Shown here piece after piece: positions 1 to 8,962 of a stretch of 64,000 bases of DNA. The number at the start of each line of letters is the position of its first letter. Within the stretch, counting starts at the first letter, position 1. A program made the translations under genes and the position numbers. The stretch is from assembly GCF_000272045.2 (NCBI RefSeq), contig NZ_AJYZ02000019.1:1295594-1359593 (forward strand), read 5' to 3'. This stretch comes from Vibrio crassostreae 9ZC13. Its GTDB lineage: Bacteria > Pseudomonadota > Gammaproteobacteria > Enterobacterales > Vibrionaceae. A model generated the notes under the pieces. The model was not told the origin of the DNA. It worked only from the letters and a program-made list of their open reading frames with translations, and ran no database searches.

Positions 1-639
1 GCCACCACCCGATACAATCAACGGTTTTTCCGATTGAGACATCATAGTTAATGCTTTCTCAACCTGCGCGCGAGTTGCTTGCGGTTTGTAAGGTTCTAGC
101 GGTTCATAGGTATCGATATCAAACTCAATCTCAGCCAGCTGAACATCAATCGGTAGATCTATCAGGATTGGCCCCGGGCGACCCGAACGCATCAAATGAA
201 AGGCTTTTTGGAATGCGCGTGGCACTTGTGCAGGTTCCAGCACCGTGGTTGCCCACTTAGCCACTGGCTTAGCGATAGATTCAATGTCGACCGCTTGGAA
301 ATCTTCTTTATGAAGACGAGCACGTGGCGCTTGGCCTGTGATGCATAGAATTGGAATCGAATCAGCAGACGCAGAATAAAGGCCCGTGATCATGTCCGTT
401 CCCGCAGGGCCAGAGGTACCAATACACACACCTATATTGCCTTGATTAGTACGCGTGTACCCTTCGGCCATATGGGAAGCACCCTCTACGTGACGAGCTA
501 AGACGTGGTCGATTCCTCCGAGCTTTTTCATAGCCGCATACATAGGGTTTATTGCTGCGCCGGGAACACCAAATGCGATGTCTACACCTTCACGTTTAAG
601 CACTTCTACCGCTGCTTCAATCGCTTTCATAATTGCCAT
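1..639 (-). CDS. gcl: Glyoxylate carboligase (tartronate-semialdehyde synthase), N-terminal part
   Basis: This is the first 213 codons of a thiamine-diphosphate enzyme that condenses two glyoxylates to tartronate semialdehyde and CO2; the rest lies beyond the left edge. The N-terminal Pyr domain reads [42 protein letters not shown] and [13 protein letters not shown], very close to E. coli Gcl. The residue after ARH is Val51 where other ThDP decarboxylases have the catalytic Glu, which is diagnostic of Gcl. The ATG at 639 has a GGAGG ribosome binding site at 645-649. It is divergent from malate synthase A, so both glyoxylate-consuming routes share one intergenic region. Confidence 0.95.
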   Translation of the reverse strand, partial: MAIMKAIEAAVEVLKREGVDIAFGVPGAAINPMYAAMKKLGGIDHVLARHVEGASHMAEGYTRTNQGNIGVCIGTSGPAGTDMITGLYSASADSIPILCITGQAPRARLHKEDFQAVDIESIAKPVAKWATTVLEPAQVPRAFQKAFHLMRSGRPGPILIDLPIDVQLAEIEFDIDTYEPLEPYKPQATRAQVEKALTMMSQSEKPLIVSGGG

Positions 640-658
640 TCGAACCTCCAATTCAGAC

Positions 659-666
659 TGTATACA
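659..666. promoter_or_regulatory. TGTATACA operator candidate before gcl
   Basis: The palindrome TGTATACA lies 20 bp upstream of the gcl start. Flanks extend it to ACTGTATACAATT. GntR/FCD-family regulators of organic acid and purine catabolism commonly bind TTGTATACAA-like sites. The binding protein is not in the window. Confidence 0.45.
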
Positions 667-803
667 ATTAAACCAACTTTTGTGTACTATGAACCATCCT
701 CGCTATTTATCAACCCCAGAATGAAACAATTTTGTTACATCAACCCATCACATTAAGTACGTACTCATCCTGAAAAGCTTACAATTCATTGCTTTACATA
801 AAA

Positions 804-821
804 TATCTTTACGTGAAAATA
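804..821 (-). promoter_or_regulatory. MarR-box-like site in the gcl/aceB intergenic region
   Basis: Read on the minus strand this is TATTTTCACGTAAAGATA. It matches the palindromic box before the MarR-linked DMT permease (3802-3819) at 16 of 18 positions. The inference is that the MarR protein encoded at 3220-3708 may also control the glyoxylate genes. Confidence 0.4.
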
Positions 822-910
822 AATTACAAAAAGATCAAATGATAAATAAATGTTAAATACCGTTTGCTTGTTTACAATTTCTACAATATAAATATCCTTA
901 AAAAGAGCAT

Positions 911-922
911 TTTGTATACAAA
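911..922. promoter_or_regulatory. TTTGTATACAAA operator candidate before aceB
   Basis: This perfect 12-bp palindrome lies 30 bp upstream of the malate synthase start codon and shares the TGTATACA core with the site before gcl. The pair suggests one GntR-like regulator acting on both divergent genes. Confidence 0.5.
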
Positions 923-952
923 ATGACATCATATTGTTTAAAGGAGACAACA

Positions 953-2578
953 ATGATGAATGACGTAAAAGAGAGAGAAGAAGTGCAGTGTATGCAGGTA
1001 CTCGGGAATATGAACAACTCCGAGTACAAAGAGATCTTGTCTAAAGATGCATTAAAATTCTTAGAAGCTCTCGTCAATAAGTTTGGAGATCGCCGTCATG
1101 CCCTGCTAAGTGACCGCAACACAAAACAAGCTCAATATGACGAGGGAGAGCTACCCAATTTCAGAAAAGACACCGTTTCCATTCGTCAGAATAAAGAGTG
1201 GAAGGTAGCAACACCGCCACCAGAGCTGCTTGATCGCCGCGTAGAAATCACCGGACCTATCGAAAGAAAGATGGTGATCAACGCGCTAAATTCAGGCGCA
1301 AAAGTCTTCATGTGTTGCTTTGAGGATGCGTCTTCCCCGACTTGGGCCAATATGGTCGAAGGGCAAATCAACCTAAGAGACGCCAACCTTGGCACCATTA
1401 GTTACTTCGATGAGAAGAAGCAGAAGCGTTACCAATTAAACGACGATCCTGCACTGCTGATCGCACGCCCACGAGGCATTCACTTGCCAGAGCAGTCCAT
1501 TCAATTCAACAATCAGCCTATCGGCGGTTGCTTGATGGACTTCGCTTTGTACTTTTTCCATAACTATCAGTCACGTGCAAAACAAGGCTTAGGTGTTTAC
1601 TACTACATTCCCAAGCTTGAGAGCATGGAAGAAGCACAGTGGTGGGACGATATTTTCAGCTTCACCGAAAACTATTTCCACGTACCCAAAGGCACCATTC
1701 GTGCGACGGTTTTGATTGAGACGCTTCCAGCCGTATTCCAAATGGAAGAGATCTTGTACGCAATGCGTGATCATATCGTGGCAATGAACTGTGGCCGTTG
1801 GGATTACATCTTCAGCTACATCAAAACGCTGAAAAACCATAAAGACCGCATCCTGCCTGACCGCCACGGGATCGGCATGGATCAAGAGTTTCTAAATGCC
1901 TATAGCCAACTGTTGGTGCGTACTTGTCATGCTCGCGGCGCACTGGCGATGGGTGGTATGTCGGCCTTTATTCCAGCGAACGATCCGCAAGAAATGGCGC
2001 GTGTAACCGCCAAGGTTATCGAAGATAAGCAAAGAGAATCTCAGAACGGACACGACGGCACATGGGTCGCGCACCCTGCACTGGTTGATTTAGCGATGTC
2101 GATCTTCGATAAGCACCTCGATGGCAAAGTAAACCAAATGGACTTCCAAAGCCCAGACCATGTGATCAATGCAGACTCTCTGCTAAAACCTTGTGAAGGC
2201 AGCCGCGACGAAGCGGGTGTGCGTAAGAATATCCGCATTGCGCTGTATTACATTGAGGCTTGGATCCAAGGCTACGGCTGTGTACCTATCTACGGCCTTA
2301 TGGAAGATGCCGCGACTGCTGAGATCTCAAGAGCCAATATCTGGCAGTGGATCCACCACGGGGTAACACTCGATGATGGCCAAACCTTTACCAAATCACT
2401 ATTCCACTCTTGGCTTTACCAAGAGCTAGACACGATAAAACATGAAGTCGGAGACTCGCGCTATACAGCAGGTCGATTTGAAGAGACAGCTGATCTTTTC
2501 TATCAACTTTCTACAGCCAAAGAGTTCGCTGCCTTCCTAACTTTACCCAGCTATGGGCTATTACAAGAGTCCAGTTAG
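953..2578 (+). CDS. aceB: Malate synthase A
   Basis: The enzyme condenses glyoxylate with acetyl-CoA to malate. The protein is 541 aa, normal for the A isoform. The family signature around the active site is visible as RDHIVAMNCGRWDYIFSY near residues 273-290, and a conserved C-terminal block GYGCVPIYGLMEDAATAEIS follows. An in-frame ATG lies at 923, but the ATG at 953 is preferred because AAGGAG at 941-946 is correctly spaced for it. No isocitrate lyase is adjacent; the neighbours are gcl and a GlcG-family gene. That suggests use with exogenous glyoxylate, glycolate or purine-derived carbon rather than a classic aceBAK operon. Confidence 0.95.
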   Translation: MMNDVKEREEVQCMQVLGNMNNSEYKEILSKDALKFLEALVNKFGDRRHALLSDRNTKQAQYDEGELPNFRKDTVSIRQNKEWKVATPPPELLDRRVEITGPIERKMVINALNSGAKVFMCCFEDASSPTWANMVEGQINLRDANLGTISYFDEKKQKRYQLNDDPALLIARPRGIHLPEQSIQFNNQPIGGCLMDFALYFFHNYQSRAKQGLGVYYYIPKLESMEEAQWWDDIFSFTENYFHVPKGTIRATVLIETLPAVFQMEEILYAMRDHIVAMNCGRWDYIFSYIKTLKNHKDRILPDRHGIGMDQEFLNAYSQLLVRTCHARGALAMGGMSAFIPANDPQEMARVTAKVIEDKQRESQNGHDGTWVAHPALVDLAMSIFDKHLDGKVNQMDFQSPDHVINADSLLKPCEGSRDEAGVRKNIRIALYYIEAWIQGYGCVPIYGLMEDAATAEISRANIWQWIHHGVTLDDGQTFTKSLFHSWLYQELDTIKHEVGDSRYTAGRFEETADLFYQLSTAKEFAAFLTLPSYGLLQESS

Positions 2579-2679
2579 AACTCTTGTACCGAGATGAATC
2601 AGTCGATGATATTCACAACAAGAGTAATGATTGGCTGACTTAGCTTGGTACACGGCCCCTTGAAAAACTAGGAGATAAC

Positions 2680-3120
2680 ATGGGAAGTTTGACTCTACAA
2701 CAAGCGTTAACCATCATTGATGGCACCTTACAAGCAGGAAACAAGATCCACACTGAGCCTTTGACGGTCGCCGTCTTAGACAGCGGTGGCAAGCTGATTT
2801 CTCTGCAACGTCAAGATGGCTCTAGCATGATGCGACCAGACATCGCGATTGCTAAAGCGTGGGGGGCACTCGCACTGGGTTGTTCCTCTAGAAAACTCGC
2901 CCAAGATGCTGACAACCGACCAGCATTTATCTCCGCCGTAAACGTGCTCGCGCACGGAAACATGGTGCCAGTTCCTGGGGGGCTACTGATTCGAGACAAG
3001 GATAAAACGGTATTGGGTGCTATCGGCGTGAGCGGTGACATTTCAGACATTGATGAAAGCTGCGCCATTAATGGTATTGGCTGCGCAGAACTGTTCAGTG
3101 ATGAGATGCTGCAAGCTTAA
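2680..3120 (+). CDS. GlcG/HbpS (DUF336) family protein
   Basis: This 146-residue protein has the GlcG/HbpS fold signature: LTVAVLDSGGKLISLQRQDG near the N-terminus, then PGGLLIRDKDKTVLGAIGVSG and a C-terminal GIGCAELF. Family members are small alpha/beta proteins found in glycolate operons (GlcG) or as haem-binding HbpS; the biochemical role in glycolate operons is unsettled. It follows malate synthase by about 100 bp with AGGAGA before the ATG and ends at a bidirectional terminator. Family assignment is secure, function is not. Confidence 0.85.
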   Translation: MGSLTLQQALTIIDGTLQAGNKIHTEPLTVAVLDSGGKLISLQRQDGSSMMRPDIAIAKAWGALALGCSSRKLAQDADNRPAFISAVNVLAHGNMVPVPGGLLIRDKDKTVLGAIGVSGDISDIDESCAINGIGCAELFSDEMLQA

Positions 3121-3160
3121 CTCGCTAACTCTCTGTACTTGAAATTCTTAGACAGGAACA

Positions 3161-3192
3161 AAAAAACCGAAGCGATTAGGCTTCGGTTTTTT
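3161..3192. terminator. Bidirectional rho-independent terminator
   Basis: A 13-bp stem AAAAAACCGAAGC/GCTTCGGTTTTTT with a 6-nt loop, flanked by A and T runs, lies between the convergent GlcG-family gene and the MarR gene. Confidence 0.9.
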
Positions 3193-3219
3193 ATTGAATC
3201 TAAAGGAAGATCAGAAAAA

Positions 3220-3708
3220 CTACTCGTACGCGCTCAACCATGTTTTCAGAAGTTGGTTGGTGTTCTTCTTCTGACTCGCAGACAATGATTTAACCAGTTT
3301 TTTCTGCATTTCGACATGTTCAGTCATCATTTGGTCAATCAGAATAAGACCATCTTTAGTTAACTGGACACTCACGCTGCGTCTGTCTTCTTTGCTGTGT
3401 TCACGACTGATCAGCCCTTTGGCTTCTAGCTTATCAAGGCGATTGGTCATCGCGCCAGATGTCAGCATCATGGATCCAATCAGTTCAGATGGCGTCAGTC
3501 GGTAAGGCTTCCCAGAACGTCGCAACGTCGCCAGCACATCAAACTCACCCAGCTTCATGTCGTATTTTTTATGAAGCTCGGCAACTTGCGTCTCCATATA
3601 CTTGGCAATACGCATAATCCGACCCATCATTGCCATAGGCTCAGTATCTAGTTCGGGCTTTTCCTTTGCCCATTGCTCTACTACGCGGTCGATAGCATCC
3701 ATTTGCAA
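3220..3708 (-). CDS. MarR-family transcriptional regulator
   Basis: This 162-aa protein has a winged helix-turn-helix core at about residues 50-135: LATLRRSGKPYRLTPSELIG, then MTNRLDKLEAKGLISREHSK and the wing DRRSVSVQLTKDG. It is divergent from a DMT permease. The shared intergenic region carries an 18-bp palindrome and a second copy of its right half, so autoregulation and control of the permease are likely. A close match to the box lies between gcl and aceB. The effector is unknown. Confidence 0.9.
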   Translation of the reverse strand: MQMDAIDRVVEQWAKEKPELDTEPMAMMGRIMRIAKYMETQVAELHKKYDMKLGEFDVLATLRRSGKPYRLTPSELIGSMMLTSGAMTNRLDKLEAKGLISREHSKEDRRSVSVQLTKDGLILIDQMMTEHVEMQKKLVKSLSASQKKNTNQLLKTWLSAYE

Positions 3709-3745
3709 TCTCGCTCCGTTGTTAGTCTGATTACTTCAAACTAGT

Positions 3746-3764
3746 TTAACATAAAGATACTTTA
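3746..3764 (+). promoter_or_regulatory. Second MarR half-box
   Basis: TTAACATAAAGATACTTTA repeats TTAACGTAAAGATATTTTA at 3806-3824 with two substitutions, exactly 60 bp away. It lies about 40 bp upstream of the MarR start codon and is a candidate autoregulatory site. Confidence 0.5.
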
Positions 3765-3801
3765 CAACCACTAGTTCTCAGTATACAGTTCACACAATAG
3801 T

Positions 3802-3819
3802 TATCTTAACGTAAAGATA
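3802..3819. promoter_or_regulatory. MarR operator candidate
   Basis: TATCTTAACGTAAAGATA is an 18-bp palindrome with mismatch only at one symmetric pair. It ends 6 bp before the permease ATG, where bound repressor would block transcription or translation. Confidence 0.6.
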
Positions 3820-3825
3820 TTTTAA

Positions 3826-4719
3826 ATGAACATATTATTAGCAATGATCCCCGCGTTCTTTTGGGGAACAACCTATGCAGTGACGCAATTTACGCTACAG
3901 GAGTGGCCACCATTATTATTGGGTGCTTTGCGTGCGTTACCTGCTGGTTTGTTATTGCTAGCAGTAAAACCAACACTGCCTAAAAAAGGCGAGTGGCAAA
4001 TCATTTTCACACTGGGCCTTATCAATATCGCGACCTTCTTTGGCTTGATCTTCGTGATGGCGCTAACGCTGCCTTCGGCAATCTCTGGCGTGGGTATGAT
4101 CTCTGTGCCAGTGTTCGCGATGATCTTCCACTGGGTAGTGAAAAAACAGCGCCCGCATCTGATTCAGGCCCTTTCGGGTATTGGCTTGATCACCTTAGCG
4201 TGGATACTGTTTAACCCAAGCCAAATTGCTCTGAACCCAATCGGTTTAGGCGCAATGTTCGCCGCAATAATGTGTATTGTCATCGGCAGCAGCATTACCA
4301 AGTCACTGGGTAACCGCATGCACTGGTGGAAGGTATTAACGTGGCAGTTGATTCTGGGTGGTACGATTTTGTCTGTCGCGTCTGGCGTTCATGCATTCAT
4401 CGACCCGCAGCCTTATGTTAATGCCGTGACTCATTTCGATACTCGTAATGCTATGGGACTCGTGTGGGTGATTGGCCTAAACACAGCGCTGGGTTACGGC
4501 ATGTATGTGTGGTTGCTACAACGTATGTCGGTGGTTGATTTCACCTTCGGTGGAATCGCAAACCCAGTGGCTGGCATCGTGACAGGCATGGTGTTAATGG
4601 GTGAATCATTCACTGCAGTACAATACTCACTAATGACCGGCATGATAGTGATGTCACTGCTACCACAACTTATCCTTGCGGTAAGACAACCCAAACAAGT
4701 TAAGCCTGTTACGCAGTAG
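3826..4719 (+). CDS. EamA-family (DMT) inner-membrane transporter
   Basis: The 297-aa protein is strongly hydrophobic, consistent with the ten-helix drug/metabolite transporter fold built from two EamA repeats. The first repeat opens with IPAFFWGTTYAVTQF; the second ends with FGGIANPVAGIVTGMVLMGE, the usual EamA landmark. The ATG at 3826 has no clear Shine-Dalgarno, and an operator-like palindrome sits there instead; the ATG at 3844 is an alternative start. Divergent MarR control suggests export of a small molecule or toxic metabolite, but the substrate cannot be read from sequence. Confidence 0.88.
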   Translation: MNILLAMIPAFFWGTTYAVTQFTLQEWPPLLLGALRALPAGLLLLAVKPTLPKKGEWQIIFTLGLINIATFFGLIFVMALTLPSAISGVGMISVPVFAMIFHWVVKKQRPHLIQALSGIGLITLAWILFNPSQIALNPIGLGAMFAAIMCIVIGSSITKSLGNRMHWWKVLTWQLILGGTILSVASGVHAFIDPQPYVNAVTHFDTRNAMGLVWVIGLNTALGYGMYVWLLQRMSVVDFTFGGIANPVAGIVTGMVLMGESFTAVQYSLMTGMIVMSLLPQLILAVRQPKQVKPVTQ

Positions 4720-5051
4720 ACGCAGCCTCTTAAACGTATTGCTCAAAAACGCGCCTCATTAAGGGCGCGTTTTTTGTTGCTACGCTAACAGCAATAACCC
4801 AACAGCCATACTCGTTGAGTTGACCATTCCTTAAGTTAAATTAAACCTCACAAAGAACAATGACTTTACTTTAACTATCTAAAGCGAATTTATTTTCTAT
4901 AAAATAATCATAATAGAGATTTAATTTCCACAAAAAACTCAAATTAGAGATAAAAAGACAAAACTTTTCTCCGACTACCTTTCTATACTGTGCCACGTCA
5001 TTAAGGCGCTACAAGCCTATGATTTAAAATAATTATTAATGAGTAGTCACC
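4720..5051. other. Intergenic region between the two EamA genes
   Basis: Apart from the terminator at 4745-4775, this AT-rich stretch shows no gene. It presumably holds the promoter of the second EamA gene, but no -35/-10 pair stands out. Confidence 0.6.
4745..4775 (+). terminator. Rho-independent terminator after the first EamA gene
   Basis: Stem AACGCGCC/GGCGCGTT with an 8-nt loop followed by a T run. Confidence 0.9.
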
Positions 5052-5966
5052 ATGAATTCGAAGTCGCTAACTATTTTGCTTTTTGTCTCTGTTTGCTTAA
5101 TTTGGGGAACCACTTGGTTCGCTATGGAAGTAGCATTGCATTCTATCCCACCTATTTTTGCTACTGCGTTACGCTTTTTACTTGCAGCACCTCTGCTTGC
5201 GGTATTAGCGAAAGTCTTCAACCAACCACTGCTGTTCCCTAAAGGTAAGCGCCAATGGCTGCTTATTGTTGCGCTGATGTATTTCGCGATTCCGTTTACG
5301 TTGATGATCTATGGCGAGCAATACATCTCTTCAGGTTTAGCGTCGATCATCTTCGCCAACATGCCTGTGGTTGTGATGCTGATGTCTGGCTTATTCTTAG
5401 GTCTACGACTGGCGAAGCACCAGATATTCGGTTTGATTACTGCTGTTGTGAGCCTATGTTTAATCCTTGGCAACGAAATGCAGATGGGTGGCGATGACTA
5501 CCTAATTGGCACGGTTTGCTTAGGCCTTGCTGTTGCGATTCACGCAGTTATGTATGTGCTGGTTCAAAAGCACTGCAAAGGTATTGAAGTACTGACCTAC
5601 AACGCCGTACCGAGCCTGATTGCTGCTTTATTCTTATTCGCTGTTTCAGCTGTAGGTGAAAACGTGAATGTTGAATCCTTCACTGAGGATTCAATCTCAG
5701 CCGTGGTTTACCTAGGCTTTGTCGCGAGTGTTGGCGGCATTGTGGCTTACTTCAAATTAGGGCAGGTTTCGACCCCTTTCCAAGCGTCTATCTGCTTTTT
5801 GATTTTCCCGGTAGTAGCGCTGCTAATATCTTGTTACGTCAACGGTGAAGTTCTGTCTGAACAATCATTGTTTATGATGATCCCCCTACTTTGCGGCATT
5901 TTACTCACCAAGGCACCAAAGGGAATTTTCAAGCTGCGTACCGAATTAAAAACCGTAAGAAACTGA
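5052..5966 (+). CDS. EamA-family (DMT) inner-membrane transporter
   Basis: A second DMT permease of 304 aa. It opens with CLIWGTTWFAMEVALHSIPP and shows two EamA halves of about 140 residues, with the second-half landmark GFVASVGGIVAYFKLGQVST. It resembles YdcZ/RhaT-like exporters only at superfamily level. It is monocistronic: preceded by a 330-bp spacer and followed by a strong terminator. The substrate is unknown. Confidence 0.87.
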   Translation: MNSKSLTILLFVSVCLIWGTTWFAMEVALHSIPPIFATALRFLLAAPLLAVLAKVFNQPLLFPKGKRQWLLIVALMYFAIPFTLMIYGEQYISSGLASIIFANMPVVVMLMSGLFLGLRLAKHQIFGLITAVVSLCLILGNEMQMGGDDYLIGTVCLGLAVAIHAVMYVLVQKHCKGIEVLTYNAVPSLIAALFLFAVSAVGENVNVESFTEDSISAVVYLGFVASVGGIVAYFKLGQVSTPFQASICFLIFPVVALLISCYVNGEVLSEQSLFMMIPLLCGILLTKAPKGIFKLRTELKTVRN

Positions 5967-6015
5967 TCCGCGTGAAACCTATTTTGCGGATTAGATATAC
6001 ATATCCCACATAAAC

Positions 6016-6047
6016 AAAAAGCTCCAATATCACTATTGGAGCTTTTT
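6016..6047. terminator. Bidirectional terminator
   Basis: Stem AAAAAGCTCCAATA/TATTGGAGCTTTTT with a 4-nt loop between the convergent EamA and MFS genes. Confidence 0.92.
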
Positions 6048-6074
6048 GCTTATTTCATAATATCGAGACCAACA

Positions 6075-7256
6075 TTAGCGCCAGCTAAACATTCGCACTT
6101 CGTTGCCCTCTTCAGGTTTCTTCGGAATGTTTAAAGATAGCGCTAGAGAAACCACGGCCATCACTGCACCAATATAGAAAACCGTTGCAGGAGAAGACAA
6201 CCAAATCACACCAAACACCACTGGAATAACGACCGCTGCAATATGATTGATGGTGAAAGAGACACCAGCGGTTGATGCCATGTCAGCCGGATCTGCAATT
6301 TTCTGAAAGTAAGTTTTGATCGCTAGTGCCAATGCAAAGAACAAATGATCGACCACGTAAAGTGCTGCCGCCCACTCTGCGTTTTGCACTAAGCCATAAC
6401 CGACAAATACACCAATCAAACCGACATACTCGAAAATCAGCGCCTTACGCTCACCCACCACACCAATAAATCGACCAATACGTTTTGCGAACAAGAAGTT
6501 AAATAGGTAGTTGATTAAGAACAATAGCGTTATGTCAGCTGCCGAGTAACCGAATTTCTCTACCATCAGAAAGCCTGCAAACACGGTGAAGATTTGTCTT
6601 CTTGCACCACTCATAAACGTTAGCGCGTAGTAGAGCCAGTAACGCTTTCTCAATACCAGTTTCTTATTTTGTTGGGTCTTAGTCTGAAATTCAGGGAAAC
6701 CAAAGGTCATCACCAAAACTAAAACAAAACCAATTCCGCCAGTGATGCCATACACCCAAGCAAAGTCGAGTTTGAGTTGCTCTAACATCACCCAAATAGA
6801 GCCATAAGTGATTAAAGATGCCAACGCGCCAACGGAGATCATCTTACCTAACATCTCTGGTGCTTCTTCTTTACTCAACCATTGTAGTGACAAAGACTGC
6901 TTCAGCGTTTCAAAATAGTGGAAGCCCGTCGACATCAAAATCGTAGTCAGCAACAGACCAGTGAGTGAAGGGAACAGACCCGTAATCGCGGTGCCTACAG
7001 TGAGCATCGCTAGCGATATCAACATAAAGCGTTGTTCACGTATGAAGGCCAGCACAAACACTACGGTAAACGCTAAGAAACCAGGTATTTCACGAACACT
7101 TTGCAGTAAACCAATATCCGCACCATCAAAGTTCGCTTTTTCAATCACGAAGTTATTAAGCAGTGCCATCCAGCTCGAAAACGCGATAGGGACAACAATC
7201 GAAATCAGTAATAAAAAGTTTTGCGGCGTTTTCCAGCTCGCAGTTCTATCGAACAT
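6075..7256 (-). CDS. Major facilitator superfamily transporter
   Basis: This 393-aa protein has about twelve hydrophobic segments in two halves, separated near residues 190-205 by the basic stretch QNKKLVLRKRYW. Its start overlaps the end of the phosphotransferase gene by 11 bp, so the two are translationally coupled. Pairing with a kinase-like protein suggests uptake and phosphorylation of one small substrate, which is inference. No subfamily motif fixes the substrate. Confidence 0.85.
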   Translation of the reverse strand: MFDRTASWKTPQNFLLLISIVVPIAFSSWMALLNNFVIEKANFDGADIGLLQSVREIPGFLAFTVVFVLAFIREQRFMLISLAMLTVGTAITGLFPSLTGLLLTTILMSTGFHYFETLKQSLSLQWLSKEEAPEMLGKMISVGALASLITYGSIWVMLEQLKLDFAWVYGITGGIGFVLVLVMTFGFPEFQTKTQQNKKLVLRKRYWLYYALTFMSGARRQIFTVFAGFLMVEKFGYSAADITLLFLINYLFNFLFAKRIGRFIGVVGERKALIFEYVGLIGVFVGYGLVQNAEWAAALYVVDHLFFALALAIKTYFQKIADPADMASTAGVSFTINHIAAVVIPVVFGVIWLSSPATVFYIGAVMAVVSLALSLNIPKKPEEGNEVRMFSWR

Positions 7257-8394
7257 TGACGGACTCCTGTTCGTCTAATTGAGTAAGCACTCGTAAGGTC
7301 AACTGCTCAGTATACGGGTTAATCTTCCAATGCTCTGGGCTCCAGCCTTTTACGAAACGTTGGAAGTCGGCCCATGCGACATAGAACATTGGTCGCCAAG
7401 CGGATTCGACTTCATAGAACGAAAGCTGTGGCTGATAGTACGCCAATGCCTCTTTCAAGTGTCGGAAGTAAATATCCAGTACCTGTGGCTCAAGTTCAGC
7501 GCAGTCTTGCGGCCTCACCGCACTACTCATGAACAAAGCGACATCTTTCATCGCACAACCGTGACCCACATATTGGAAATCGACGGCAGCTGCGTTTTGG
7601 ATTTCTGAATCAAAACAGAAATTGGCAAGCTTGGCGTCGCCATGGACTAAGGTTTGATATGGACATTCTTTTAATAAACGGTCGATGTGCTTGGCTTGGT
7701 TCTTCAAGGGTAAATCAATCAAAGTGTTTAACTCATCAGGACGTGTGTCTAAATGCCAATATGTGCCGACTTGCCACAATGAGGCTGATTGTTCTTGATC
7801 TACATTGATGTGCTTTGCGTGAAAGTTAGCGAGCCATTTTAGGCAAGCATCGCGTTGTTTATGTTCTTCTCGTGTGTAACTAGATACCTGATAGTCAGAA
7901 GCTGCAAGTACATCAAACTGAGAGGTTAACGGAAAACCTATATCCGCTAAGTCTTGCATCACTATCAGCCACTCATTCTCTTCTAGTTCACATTGCAGCC
8001 CAACAGGTACAGGGCTGCGCTCATCCCATTGTTGGGTGAATGACTGATACCAAGCTGTTTCCACTTGGTAAGAGTGTACCTTTCGTTGGTGAGAGAGTTT
8101 GGTATTCCAACCCTTTGGGTGTTCAGCTTTATCTGGCAACGCGACATGTTTAACAATCACACTCTTGAGTTCCGCACTGCTTTCTTGAGAAAAGACTAAG
8201 CGAACTAACTCGCCATATCCACCCCATAGGCGTTGAATCACTTGGACATCAAACCCTTCATGACAACCCAGCGAGGTCGCTATTTTTTGATAAAGCTCAT
8301 TTTGATAAAACTCTTGTTGATAAAGCTCTGGCTGATTTTGACTTGAACCCGCTTCAGGTTGAGCTCGATTATTCGACGATATTGATTGAGACAT
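7246..8394 (-). CDS. EcKinase/APH-like phosphotransferase
   Basis: The 382-aa protein has the aminoglycoside phosphotransferase/ecdysteroid-kinase-like fold. The catalytic loop reads LVHGDAKLANFCF (HGD with Asn four residues on) and the metal-binding Asp lies in AAVDFQYVGHGCAMKD. The first 35 residues are Gln/Asn/Tyr-rich low complexity and may be disordered. It is the middle gene of a GNAT-phosphotransferase-MFS cluster on the minus strand. Bacterial members phosphorylate hydroxyls of small molecules; the substrate here is unknown. Confidence 0.85.
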   Translation of the reverse strand: MSQSISSNNRAQPEAGSSQNQPELYQQEFYQNELYQKIATSLGCHEGFDVQVIQRLWGGYGELVRLVFSQESSAELKSVIVKHVALPDKAEHPKGWNTKLSHQRKVHSYQVETAWYQSFTQQWDERSPVPVGLQCELEENEWLIVMQDLADIGFPLTSQFDVLAASDYQVSSYTREEHKQRDACLKWLANFHAKHINVDQEQSASLWQVGTYWHLDTRPDELNTLIDLPLKNQAKHIDRLLKECPYQTLVHGDAKLANFCFDSEIQNAAAVDFQYVGHGCAMKDVALFMSSAVRPQDCAELEPQVLDIYFRHLKEALAYYQPQLSFYEVESAWRPMFYVAWADFQRFVKGWSPEHWKINPYTEQLTLRVLTQLDEQESVNVR

Positions 8395-8405
8395 ATTACT
8401 CGTTG

Positions 8406-8690
8406 TTATGCTTTATCGGATAGAAGGTGTGACCACTGTGGCTGCCTATTCATGTAGTGAACCACATAGCTACAAACCGGCACAATTTTGAAGCCCGCTT
8501 GTTCAATTTCAGGCAATACCGACTCCATCATCGCCTTACCAAAGCCCTTGCCTTGCAGTTCATCAGGGATTCGAGTTGAGGTGATATGCAGTACATCGCC
8601 ATCCTTTTTATACTTAACTACCGCAAACTGATCTGGTTCTAACTCAACCGTGATCTGGTTCACATCTTGATCCCATTTAACTGCCTGCAT
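8406..8690 (-). CDS. Short GNAT-like N-acetyltransferase (COG2388 type)
   Basis: A 94-aa minimal GCN5-related domain. The acetyl-CoA loop appears as PDELQGKGFGKAMMESVL, followed by VPVCSYVVHYMNRQPQW, the typical tail of the small YjdJ/NATD1-like group. The start is placed at the ATG at 8690 because AGGAG at 8698-8702 sits before it; an upstream TTG at 8705 would overlap that site. It is 11 bp upstream of the phosphotransferase gene and probably leads the operon. Confidence 0.85.
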   Translation of the reverse strand: MQAVKWDQDVNQITVELEPDQFAVVKYKKDGDVLHITSTRIPDELQGKGFGKAMMESVLPEIEQAGFKIVPVCSYVVHYMNRQPQWSHLLSDKA

Positions 8691-8962
8691 TCTCAACTCC
8701 TGCAAATAATGGATACGACAAACAATTAAAGTTTGAAGTATGAATTCCTTGTAATAGACTAACGCAAGTGCATATAAATAAAACTAAGTACTTACAATCA
8801 AAGAAAATATTATTATAGCGTGTGGTTATAAATAAAATTCAAACCAATTAAAAGCACTCTATAAATTGCGTTAGTACACCTACTAAATCTAGCACGTAAC
8901 AACCCCTTGTTAGCAAGTTATCAATATCTAACAGACGCATGTTGGCGCATGGAGAACATATA

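Larger units (their letters stand above)
640..952. other. Divergent gcl/aceB intergenic regulatory region
   Basis: The 313 bases between the divergent start codons are AT-rich. They hold two TGTATACA palindromes, one close to each gene, and a MarR-like box at 804-821, each listed separately. No open reading frame in it looks real. Confidence 0.7.
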
